Shown here one piece after another: positions 53,200 to 64,000 of a stretch of 64,000 nucleotides of DNA. Below the pieces are notes generated by a model, which was not told the origin of the DNA, searched no databases, and saw only the letters and a list, made by a program, of their open reading frames with translations. Source of the stretch: Primula veris (Eukaryota; Streptophyta; Magnoliopsida; Ericales; Primulaceae). Within the stretch, counting starts at the first letter, position 1. Every line of letters begins with the position of its first letter. The translations under genes were made by a program, and so were the position numbers. The stretch lies in the NCBI GenBank assembly GCA_963682055.1, contig OY821747.1:30936126-31000125 (forward strand), in the 5' to 3' direction.

Positions 53200-54797
53200 C
53201 AGATTTTTTATCAATTTTCTTATAATAACCCTATATTTTTTTTTATATGTTTATTATCATTTCTTATTTATAGCAATATTTCAACCATAAAAATGTGGAG
53301 CTTATGATAATTTATTAGTATTATATTCATCAAGTGAATCATATGCATTACTTGTATAAAAATTGAATTTTGTGTTTTCTGAAATTTAGTAAATTGAAAC
53401 TCATAATTCAACTTTTTTCTAGCATGATCATCAAATTATAGAAAAAAACCATGTTTCCAGGTAAGAAATACATATGCTTACATTCAGTGATCAGTATATA
53501 CAAAGCACTAAAAAGCCTTGAATCTTGATATATCCTCACATTAGTAAAGAAATTCTACTAGAAACTGTTTAGAGTGCTATTAGTGCACCAAATGGTTATA
53601 ACTTATAAGAAAATACGGAAATATTTTTAGATTTAGATCACCAACCAAACATATTTAAATACTATTAGGCAAAAATATAGCCAAGTTATTCAAGTCTTTG
53701 GCCATTTATATTAAATATAAAACGAGCTCAAATTCTATTTATTCAATCGCATCAATAGTTTTCTCCCACAAAGACCCTGATCTCTTCCCACCACCACCAC
53801 CACTGCTCACCGGAGCACCATGGCATCACGATCTGATTGACGGAGCACATCAGGTCCACCACCTCCAACTCTCTCCACCGACCTTCTCTTCACTTCTACC
53901 TCTCATTCTTTTCTTTCTCTTTTTGTGGGTATGGAGCCATGCTCATCCCTACCGAATATCTTTATCACAGTACCATGGCAAACTGACGCCAGCAGTTGTT
54001 GGCTGCAATGATAGCGTCTCTGTCCACGGTCTCTCCACTTTTTTGGCTAGTTTTCAGAACTTAAATCGCACTACTACAATCACATTAGTTTTGTTACTTC
54101 GGGTACTCACTAACACTAACCAAAACTCATCTACCTTGAATTTCGTATGTTTCTAGTTTTTAATAAAGTCCGAGACTTGTTTAATCTATTATACAATAAT
54201 ACTTCTTATTCCTCCAACTCAAACTGCAATCAGAAGTATCAGCATTTTCAATGTACTTGATAATATTTTGATCGGATTTTGAAGCCGATATTGGTGAGAA
54301 AAACATATCAATAATCATAAGTTTATAATTGTAGAGTAGAAGCAATCTGACATGGGTAAACAAACTCAAGTTGAATCACTCCAGGTTAATCGATGTACAG
54401 GAACTAAAGCTACAAAGAATGTTAAACGTTACAAAAAGGTCACACATGCATGTATCTCAGAAAAGTGAGAAGTATCTCAGAAAAGTGAGAAGGGTGAAAC
54501 AATGACCAACTTGTATACCTATAACAGAAGCAATTAGACACTGGCAAATAAACCCAAGTTGAATCTCTCCGAGTGCTTAATAGCTCATCAATGTAAATGA
54601 ACTATAGCTAAAAAGAATGATAAATGTTACAAATAGGATAACACATGTATCTCCGAAGAGCAACAAGGTGAAACATTGACCAAACTATACCTAGGCAAGC
54701 CATTTTTCAGCGGCAAAGTGAAACAATGACACTAATATACCCCCATTTTCGGTATTCATTGTCGAATTATAACTGATAAGACGATTCTATCATGTGT
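53200..54797. other. Intergenic, with one doubtful 152-codon ORF
   Basis: An ORF at 53698-54156 (+) has a His/Pro-rich start, one hydrophobic stretch (LLPLILFFLFLWVW) and no family I recognise. It overlaps no repeat I know. Nothing suggests splicing or conservation, so I do not call it a gene. The rest is AT-rich; the part next to 54798 should be the 3' UTR of the MRG gene. Confidence 0.35.
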
Positions 54798-57700
54798 TTA
54801 CTTATCTTTCGCCTTGCCATTCCCTTCGGAAACTTTAGGGTCATCGTAAGAGGAGAGGAAGAAAGTATTCTGATTCTTCTGCAAAAACCTGCATAAACCA
54901 GGGTTTGAAACATGCTGTCTTTATATATTATTTAAATTAAATTATATTCAACCTAATATGTGAAAGACATTACTGTTTCATGCCTATATTTGTTACAAGT
55001 TTTGACTTAAGTTGAATTTTAACAGAAAAAGTCATCAATCATGCTAAGTTTAAGTTTCTAACACGTAAAATCAAATTTATCCCCCTACAGATAGTGTAAT
55101 AAAGTGTAAAAAAAAGCACATTGCTAGATAAATATTTGACTTCTTTTGGTAAATACTGATTGCAAGTAAATATTTGGTGGACAAGGTGATCCTTGCCTAT
55201 AAAAACGTAGGAAAAGATTGAAAAATATGTGGACCCTACCATTAATTTAAAATAATATAGTTAACGGTTCGGTCCACTATTTAAGTGGATGAACCCGGTC
55301 CATTGGATATTTTCTCCTGATAGCATGATTGAGAAGATTGTAATACCATCATTTCTATATCTAGTCATGTTTGTTCTTTTCGACTACTTTGGGAGTAAAA
55401 CTTGTAGAAGGGTTGACAAAATATTTTGCTAATTTGAAACAAACAGAAGCAAATTTTCATAGATTACTAAGATCACCACACAAAAAGTTCCTAGTTTCAG
55501 TGGCACAACCAAACTAAGCTACTATTAAGCATATAAAAAACAGATAGAACACGTACTTTAAGAAATCAATCAATTTCTCCTGCAAACGAACTGTTGTCTC
55601 CTCTTCGATGTTTACATATGCCAATAACTCGGGTAACTTGACTGCAAAATCCAAATTTGGAAGAGAAACATAAGTGTACAAAATAAAAGCCAATCATCTG
55701 AGAAGTATGAATAGAAAATTAGCACAGGTCATGTCAATTTGAAATGCTATTCAACGAGAAATATATGGATTTCAATTTTCAACCTAAATAGGAACAAAGG
55801 TGAGATAGGATGATTGAGAATACCAAAGAGGCGAAGAAGATGTTCAGCACCATAAATTGTCGATGGGGATACATTGCCTTTAACTGCTTCCTGATACTGT
55901 GGTCGTTCTTTTTTGTAAAGAAGAATAACTGGTAAAGCTTTGTCAAAATAACATCTTAACCCGTTCAGAACTTCTTTGACTAAATCGGTCATCCTATAAT
56001 TCCAAATAGATGAGGTAAAAAAAGGTGACCGACCCAATATACAGCCTAACAAAACCATGCCGCTCTTAATGCAAAAAACATCAAGCTCCCTAGTATGTTT
56101 GAGTAACTTTTTTGATCTTTCTTCCTTTTTGAAAAATCATGGCAACTGAAAACTTGCTAAAAACTATAAGCTCTGCAATCATAGAACTCATGCACCAGAT
56201 ATTCCCCCAGCTAGCTATTTACAAAGGAGAAAGACAACAAAGAACTTGCACTAGTGATGTAATCGAGCCCCTGGTGTGGTTTTACAGTTTGTATTACTGG
56301 GCTAGACAAAATAGCTGTAGAACTTTATGCATACTTGTCTAATTGAATTTAATTATTCTTACAACTAAATGTTTCTTTAGTAATTCTAGTTATGCATCAT
56401 TGTACTTACATGCCATCCTTGTTTGACCGATATTCGAGATACTTTGTAAATATGTCATCAACGGTAGGAGAACGGGGAAGCTTTACAAGCTGCAAAAAAA
56501 AGCTCCAATTATGATTTCCACAAAACAACTCCGTTTTCAAAGAATTATGCTTCTATATAACAATCGGCCACCAATTTAACGGGAATGTGGTTTACATATT
56601 TATCTATATCTTTGAATAATGTAACTGTGGTATGTACCTTATTCTGCTGATTAACGAACTCGCAGTCATCAACAAGCTGCTTTTTCAGTGTCGGTGGAAT
56701 TTGGATCTTGACGAGCTTCTCCATGGATATACTATCTTTCTGGAAAACAAACACAATTGAAGCAACACCACAATTACCAACACAAAGAAAACTGTTCCAT
56801 TTTACTCACTAGCATGCTTTTGCAAAGCACATACCAGCTTAACTATAAACGAAACAGTAATAATATAAAAAGATATGTATCACAACCACCAAAACAGTTA
56901 AAAAGAAGGGAAATTTACTGTTTACTACACCAATCTATTGGTGGTTAAGAAACTGCATACTCACTTACACTTACGAACATTAACAATTTGCATACTCAGC
57001 TATAACAAATCAAACAATCAGCACACTGCGGTGAACGTTTGTTGACTTTTTAACGGAAGTTTGGTCACATACGATCACGTGCAAAGCAGTAAATTCTCAT
57101 TCAAAGTGGTCACGTGATTGTAATTGACTAAATTTCCGTTTAAAAGTAACATAAGTTAATTGTACTGTGTTGATTGTTTGATTTCTTATACCTGAGTATG
57201 TAAATTGTTAATGTTCGTAGGTGAGCGTGCAGTTTCTTAACCACCTATAGGTTGGTGTAGTAAACAATAAATTTCCCTAAAAAGAAACAAACTATTAGCA
57301 TGTGACATGCAGTAACATACCAAAGCATACCTCAGTGCCTGAATCAGTTTTTCGCTTCTTCCCTTTAGCTACTGCCACATATTACCACAAAAAAAAAACT
57401 TAGTTCTACAAGTTTCTTTTTACATACCCAAAATAACTGATTCTTTTGAAAAAATGCAATAGAGAAAAATATATCTTACCATTGCTCTTGATATCCTCTT
57501 TTTCCACTTTTACCTCTGCAAAAAGAATCCAAAAACAACAAAACACTTCAATACGTGAAATATATTACTGATATTGAGCAGGTAGTTCAACATTGCTTGT
57601 ATGGACTATGGACTAAAACAATAATTAAAAAGAATAATGCTTTATTCTTGCCTAATAGGCATCCAATATCAGAAAAGAGACAATTTTCATTAAAATCAAA

Positions 57701-60700
57701 ACCAAGGACCTGAGGCACATAGTAATTAGAATGTATATACAAGGTTTCAAAAGGCGCTAGGCGGGTTCTAGGCGGAGAGGCGTCGCCTAGCCGCATGGCC
57801 GCCTAGGCGGGAAAACGACTTTCGAGAATTTTTAGCCAAAATAATGTTGCACAAAAGTAGCCAAAGTCAGGGTTGTCTTGTGAAATCTTTCTTATGAAAT
57901 TCTGTTGCACCAAGAATACACCAAGGGAAAAACTCTCCAAGTATCTAAGAAAAAAAGAAAAAAAGCACTAGCATACAAGACGTAAACAGAAACACATCAA
58001 AAGCATACGAGGAAACAAAGTACTACCTTTTTGTTTTCCCAATATTACTAATTAAAAAGTTTCATGTTTCAAGTCCATGTTTCAAAAGTTAAGCTCAAAT
58101 AATGGCCAATCATCCCAATTTGACCTTTATTTTTATTATGTGCGAATTAAACTCATTAAAGAAACATACTAATATACTAAAACGAATAAGGGCTATAATT
58201 GGTAGCTTGACATCCATATAAAGCATTAATGGCGCTTTTACAAAATTTCATCACGAAATTAGCAAACAAGAAGGGGCTGATGGAGTCATATCCACTTTGA
58301 GCTTCAAATGTATTTATATCTTAAAGAAATGGAATACCAGATGAGGCTTTTGGCTTAGTTTGTGATGAACGCCCTGGTTTGGAACCCTTTTCCACACCCT
58401 GTTTTTTGTCAACAGATTGTTGCTTCAACACATTTTCTTCGCTATGTTTCAACAGCCGGTCCATGCCAACCCATTCGTCCCAACTGTTGCGAATAATTTC
58501 ATATTAGGAGAAATTGTTTAAAATTCAGATTTATAAACTCAAAAGAGACTGGATGCGATTTTCCCACTAGACATCTTTTGCTATGTCTCAGACAAAATTC
58601 TAAGAAATCATCTGGTCAAATACTTATGTTCTGTTATTTTAGAGGCATCTTATTGTTAAAACTAATTATAATTTCACAGGCCAATTCACTAGACAATGTT
58701 TCACCTGTTTACCGACTCTTTCTAAACCAAATAGACAATATTCTAGTAATTTTTATCGCTAAAACAACATAATACGCAGTAAAGGATAAGTACTAGACAT
58801 TATAAATCTCTCTTAGATGGTTAGGAAGGATATCTTGTGTAGTTGTGTGAAAGATAACAAGTAACAACAATAGTTGATAAGCATGAACTCTCACAATGTC
58901 TGAACAGAAAATGAGAGGATAAAATTTACTTACTTCTTGTTCCAACCCTGCAAAAATAGCAAAAACAACACACTTATTATCCTCAAAAAGGAGAAATGTT
59001 TACAAGTGGTTCAAAAAATAATGCAGATAATCACATTTCGTTGTTTGGCAGATACAGGGAGAGGGAGTGAGAGATTGGAAAAACTTACAAGATAATGAAC
59101 AAAATACCTCCACTCCGTCTTCCGAAGTTCAGTTTTTTGAACCTTTCAATCAATATCAGCACAACATTAGAAAATAAATAAGTTACAACAGGAACTAATA
59201 TCATTTTTAATAAAAGAAATTAACAACAAAGAAGAAACATCGTTCTTCTTTGTCGTGAACCTTTTTTTTTTTTTTTTTCTGTCGGCCTTTATCAGCAACA
59301 AAACAGTTGGAAAAACTACATACGCCTATCTCAAAAACACAACAATGATAAGAAACCTATACTTAATTTCAACCAATCAAAATTGTTCGAAAGATCCTAG
59401 TTTATGGTGACAATAGCAGAGGCAATGAATTGAGGAAAATAAACCAAAAGAGATTTGTTAACAATGTACAAAAAATTACTTTAGTTTGTGTTTTTTCTAT
59501 CAGCTTAATGGCCGAAACTTCAAATAACTTTTTTTCTATCTCAGCAACAACAAAAATGGCTGAAACTTCATATAACTTTCCCCAAATTGCATGGAATTAG
59601 TGCATAACACAAAACCCAATTTCACTAAATCCACAAATTAAATTATTTTTCACTGTCAGCCTTGCTAGCAAGATCAAAGGCAAAATATGCTAATTCTGCT
59701 AAACTGGTACCAAAAAAGTAATTATAAAGTCTTACGTAATCTATTAATCCACAAGTAAAAAATGAAATTAAATAATTATCCGAAGAAAGTTTGTGCCAAA
59801 AGCAAAAGATAAATGCAGTAAACTCAAGATTCCTCAGAAAATAAATAACATGTTTGCATAATCGATGAATCCAGAGAAACCTTGCAATAAAAGGAATCAA
59901 AATATTCCACTCATATCGTTCAACCCACAATCAGAGTTAATTTCAGCCTAATAAAAAAGGTGAAAAGACAACATACATGATGATAATTAAGGATAAATGA
60001 TGACTTGTATCCCAATTCAGTTCAATTTAAACTCAATTCTATACTTATGTTTTTACATGATTATACATTAATCAGTTTTAAGCATATGAAAAGATGCCAA
60101 CAAAATCACTAATTCCACTTAATTAACAAAACGAAACAACATTTTCGAAATAACACCCTAATTTCAGCACTGAAATGAATGATATATTATTAAAGTAAAA
60201 TGAGTCGCAGTTTTGAGCATATGAAAAGGTGCTAACAAAATCTAATAGTACATAATTATGTACAATTGTGTCTAAAATTGGTTTTGAGCATATTAAAAAG
60301 GTGCCAACAAAAACCGTGGTTATACTTAATAATACAATTGTGCATTACAAATCCTAATTTCTGCACAAACTGACTTTAATGAAAACTACATAATTTACGA
60401 GAACCAAGACACAGTTTTGAGCATAAGAAAAAGGAGCCAAAAATCCCTAATTTTGAAACATTATGTACAATTGTGTCTAAATTAATTTTGAGCTTATGAA
60501 AAAGGTGCCAACAAAAACCTTGCTTATACTTTATAATACAATTGTGCATTATAAATCCTAGTTTCTGCAGAAAGCCAGAAAAATGACTTAAAAATAAACT
60601 CTACATAATTAAAGAGTAACAAAACACAGTTTTGAGCATACGAAAAAGATGCCAAAAAACCCTAGTTATACATAACTAACAAAACCATCCAATTGAATAT

Positions 60701-61376
60701 AAACAAACATAATTTCAGAAGTAAAAAACTGAATGAGATTATACACAATTATAAACAATTGTGTCTGGAAAAACCCTAATTTCAGACTCTATATATAAAT
60801 TAATTAACTAAAAATGAGTCGCTGATTTTAGCATATAAATAGTTGCAAACACAATTAGTTTGGTATATGTATATATATAGATTCGGGTAAACAATCAGTA
60901 ATAATCATAAATGTGCGTATGTATGTACATATATTTATGACCGCATTTGACATCGCCTTTTTTTTTTCTTCCAAAAAGCTGCTTTTAAAAAGCAATAAGA
61001 AAAAAGTTTGGCACTAACTTAACTTTTTTTACTCATAAGCGAACTATAATTTACAATAGTTGACAAGTAATTTGTTACTTATTACTTATAAGTGACTTGT
61101 AAACATAAAAAATGATTTAATTGAGAAATTACTCTTTTTGTCAATTTAATGTGAAAAAGGTAAAAAAAAAAAATCCTCAAATTCATAGCTTCTCTGCTTT
61201 TGAGCTTTTTAACCTTTTTGACCTAAAATCTAGCTTTTTTTAATCAACAAGCTAAAAAATCTAGGAAAAAAGCTAATGCCAAACACACTATAAATATACA
61301 GAAACAGGTCACAATTTTGAGTATACAAAAGAGTGACAAAAAAATCAATTTAGCACACACACACACACACACACAG

Positions 61377-61432
<56 letters not shown>

Positions 61433-62296
61433 TTATTTATTTATTTATGTGAAAAAGCTAAAAAATCCTCAAATTCCTAACTTTTCTGCTTTCGAGCTTT
61501 ACTAACTTTTTTTAACCCAAAATCTAGCTTTTAAAAACCTAAAAAAGCTAGAATCCCAAATACCCATAGTTTTTTTTAATCAACAAAATAAAAAATCTAA
61601 GAAAAAAAAGCTAATCCCAAACAAACACTACATATAGAAACAAATAAGGTCACGATTTTAAGCATACTTTTGACAACAAAATCAATTTAGCACACATAAA
61701 TATATTTACATGTGAAAAACTTAAAAAAATCCTCAAATTCATAACTTCTGTGCTTTCGAGTTTTTTTTTAACTTAATTGATCCAAAATCCAGCTTTTAAA
61801 AAGCTAAAAAAACGAGAATCCTAAATACTCATTGATTTTTTAGAGTGACAAAATCAACCAATTTAGCATAGAAGTCATTTTTTACTATAGTCATTATCTA
61901 TTTATTTTTCTTTATAGCATTTTCTTTTTAAAAAAACTATAAAAAAAAACTCAAACAAAAATAAAAAAATATATATAATTGACCAAGATCTATACAAAAA
62001 ACACTAAAATTGCATTTTACAAATTCTACCAATTCTAATGAAATTAGTAATTATACAGTATAACATAGCTTTATAAACAATATTTTAGTATTTTTTTTTT
62101 CTTCTTGTTAACATGTTTTATTGAAATAGAAACCTATATATACATATATAATTATAAAAATAAAAATAAAATAAAATAAAAAAACCTTGGCTTCGTAAAT
62201 GCGGGGGCCGTGATAAGCGAGTACTTTTTCACCTTCGGTAAAAAAAGACGATTTGACCGGCTCGTTTTCACCGTCGCTCCCTTTTGAACTCACCAT
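54798..62296 (-). CDS. MRG1: MRG-family chromatin protein (chromo-barrel + MRG domain)
   Basis: MRG proteins are MORF4-related readers of H3K4/K36 methylation and partners of histone acetyltransferases; in Arabidopsis MRG1/2 act in flowering control. Eleven exons on the minus strand: 62186-62296, 59089-59142, 58934-58947, 58338-58483, 57480-57515, 57331-57371, 56638-56739, 56410-56489, 55824-55993, 55557-55641, 54798-54888. They join in frame to 309 residues, close to MRG1 (about 320). The chromo-barrel spans ~18-75 (GEKVLAYHGPRIYEAK, EWRYFVHYLGWNKNWDEWV). A basic linker (AKGKKRKTDSG) leads to the MRG domain at ~135-305 (MEKLVKIQIPPTLKKQLVDD, CYFDKALPVILLYKKERPQY, STIYGAEHLLRLF). Exon 3 is only 14 nt, inside the chromo-barrel. 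Intron 1 is ~3 kb and repeat-rich; intron 6 holds a Mutator-like MITE. MRG1 versus MRG2 is not settled. Confidence 0.94.
56908..57277. mobile_element. Mutator-like MITE, 370 bp, perfect 9 bp target duplication
   Basis: TAAAAAGAA flanks the element exactly (56899-56907 and 57278-57286). The termini are GGGAAATTTACTGTTTACTA and, inverted, GGGAAATTTATTGTTTACTA, continuing as ~180 bp near-complementary arms (for example GTGGTTAAGAAACTGCA in both). It lies in the MRG intron 56740-57330. Confidence 0.93.
57741..57811. repeat. GC-rich GCCTAGGCGG-type repeat in an MRG intron
   Basis: A 70 bp GC-rich island in an AT-rich intron contains the related phrases GGCGCTAGGCGGG, TCTAGGCGG, GTCGCCTAGCCG and GCCGCCTAGGCGGG. 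Each is self-complementary or complementary to another, so the island can fold in several ways. Similar CCTAGGCG-type motifs occur as dispersed repeats in plant genomes. Confidence 0.75.
60060..60660. repeat. Diverged tandem repeats in MRG intron 1
   Basis: A phrase like CAGTTTTGAGCATATGAAAA followed by GGTGCCAACAAAA occurs near 60073, 60208, 60279, 60409, 60486 and 60630. ACAATTGTG and TTTCTGCA phrases recur between the copies. The higher-order period is about 200 bp. Another degenerate unit is seen near 61310. Confidence 0.8.
61130..61855. repeat. Triplicated ~150 bp segment around a (CA)n(TA)n microsatellite
   Basis: Three diverged copies near 61130-61285, 61447-61630 and 61709-61850 share GTGAAAAAGCTAAAAAATCC, CTCAAATTC, TTTCGAGCTTT and AAAATCTAGCTTTT-like phrases. 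Between the first two lie a CA run (61353-61374), a TA run (61384-61429) and an ATTT run (to 61448). All are in MRG intron 1. Confidence 0.8.
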
Positions 62297-64000
62297 TTTT
62301 ATGTTTTATTTTCTTTATATTTGATGTATTTATTATTTAGGGATTTTGAATTTTGTGAAATTTAATTCAAAAACATTGACACACCCCGCCTTTACTCTCT
62401 TGCAGAGAGAGAGAGAGATTTTGAAACTCTTTTTTAAGTTAAATTTACTCTTGTTTGTAAGCCTTGTTTGGTTCCACAATTTCATATTGGGGAAAATTCA
62501 CCTCTCAAAACTGTGGCTCCCTTTTGCTAATAATATTGGGTTTTTTCAATTAAAATAAATTTATTTTATATTTTTTTTTATAAATTTTTAAAATATCATA
62601 TTTAAACGAGCAACTAACACATCAAACATACGAATAAAATAGAGGCGATAAAGCTACCAAAATCTCCAAAATGTGTAGGTTTTTTTTTTTAGCTTTTAGC
62701 TTTTTTAGTTATATTCCTCCAAAATCTATATTTAAAAAAAAAAAAAAAAACAGTGATATCAAACGCATGTGACTTTTTAAAATAAAAAAACTATAAAAAC
62801 TATTAAAAAAACTTGATGTCAAACATCCACTATATTTTTGTTCATATGTTTTTTAGAATTTTCTTTTTATATTTCCCAAAATATTATTCAAATATAAAAT
62901 CTGTAGCAAAATTATTGAAATGAAAATTTTCAATAATTAATTATATAATTTGTGACGGCGGAATAAAATCAACGTCTTAGCATTTATCGAGAGTAACAAC
63001 AAACTCATGTTTTACTCATCAAAGATGGCATCCAAAAAAAATTTGGGCATCACATTTTCACACATCAGGGTGACTAACATGTGGTGACGGAATAACATCA
63101 ACGTCTAAACAGTCATTTCGCAAGTATGTTTTGCGATTTTTCTCATCATAGATGACATCCAACATGTGTTGAGAGTTCTGGATTATTTTTCATATAAAAC
63201 GACTGGTTTATATGTTTATGGGTTGCACAAGCATAAACTTTATTTCGAAACGACAGGTTCGAAAAATAGTTTTGCTTTTAATGTGAATAGGTTCTCAATA
63301 CAGAGACACCAATTCGGCAAAACATACATCACTATATAAACACAATCGGGGAAATTATTATTTAGTCAACCCCTTTCGGTAGCTCTACTTGAAAAACGAC
63401 CAGGAAAGACGGTGAGGGTGGAGGGCACGAATGCCACTTAAAACCCGATCTCATTAGCATATCGACTTCCGCCTAGACATCGTATCCAAATAGGTGAGCC
63501 TATTTAGGGAAGGTTCATAATCTTTCCAACTTAAATGTGAAAATATATGATTTCGCAAATTACCATATTTTACACAAGTGTATATGGCAGTAAATAAATA
63601 TATAGATCGTACCTGCTTGCATGATTAAATAATATAGCAGTAGCATGATAGTACATATTAGCACAATCTAAATTTACCAATTTACACTAAGCAATATATT
63701 ACTCAATATTTATTTATTCTATTGCTATATGTGTAAGTTCTATACATGGTAACTAAATCATTCATGTACCTAATATATTTTATTTACCAATATACACGTA
63801 GGTTACATACATGGTAATTCACAAGATTCATTATATCATGAAAGTAATCAAATATTAACTCATGGTAATTTACTAATTACATTAATAAGTTCCAAGATCG
63901 CATGCATTGACCAGATATTAGACATATTTGAACTTGTATACTATTATGTGTATATGGTTAAACTATAGGGACCATAGCATAATATCAGTAAACTTATAAG
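62297..64000. other. MRG upstream region and unassigned right end
   Basis: 62297-62425 should be the MRG leader and core promoter; a (GA)n run at 62405-62420 reads as (CT)n on the gene strand. Positions 62950-63025 and 63085-63155 are a diverged tandem duplication (~132 bp period, GTGACGG, ATCAACGTCT, GATGRCATCCAA). A CACTATATAAACAC sequence near 63331 could be a TATA box, but no ORF follows. The remainder is AT-rich and unassigned. Confidence 0.5.

Noticed and set aside
53698..54156. 152-codon ORF with a hydrophobic segment
   Set aside because: No recognisable family, low-complexity His/Pro start, no splice or promoter support. It is kept only as a note on the intergenic region.

Overview
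This is nuclear DNA from a flowering plant. The genes are split by AT-rich GT-AG introns, and every encoded protein belongs to a plant family: PTEN2, SDN nuclease, D3 cyclin, ARF GTPase, EB1c, an LRR receptor kinase and an MRG chromatin reader. The base composition and gene content point to a core eudicot; I cannot name the species. The exons below were assembled by hand from splice sites, reading frame and family homology. All seven gene models keep an open frame through every junction.

Layout, left to right. 418-2620 (+) holds the 3' exons of a PTEN2 phosphatase, whose active-site exon lies outside the window. 3001-9283 (-) is a complete DEDDh small-RNA-degrading nuclease, convergent with PTEN2. 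9.3-16.2 kb is intergenic and carries two tandem arrays and a Helitron-like element. 16270-19910 (+) is a D3-type cyclin with three separate tandem-repeat arrays: in exon 1, in intron 2 and in the presumed 3' UTR. 22254-23734 (-) is a 181-residue ARF GTPase. 24773-30085 (-) is an EB1c microtubule plus-end protein with a repeat-filled first intron. 30.2-33.4 kb is a cluster of repeats: a TTCGG-rich ~300 bp element and three fold-back elements. 35054-39441 (-) is an LRR receptor-like kinase lacking canonical catalytic residues. 39.5-54.8 kb is a gene-poor tract with a ~2 kb direct duplication, a 745 bp insertion with 5 bp target duplications, a CACTA-type MITE and a well-formed Helitron. 54798-62296 (-) is an MRG-family chromo-barrel protein. 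62.3-64 kb has no recognised gene.

The gene order PTEN2 - SDN - CYCD3 - EB1c - LRR-RLK matches, from memory, two Arabidopsis blocks (At3g50110/At3g50100/At3g50070 and At5g67240/At5g67260/At5g67270/At5g67280). The window is therefore probably an ancestral eudicot block enlarged by transposons. Several genes serve growth and division (PTEN2, CYCD3, EB1c, MRG), but nothing in the sequence shows that they are co-regulated.

I do not see a clearly new multi-gene system. The most unusual signals are a perfect 40 bp inverted repeat inside an intron of the small-RNA nuclease gene, the repeat arrays in the cyclin gene, a large fold-back in EB1c intron 1, and reciprocal transposon insertions with empty sites in the two copies of a segmental duplication.
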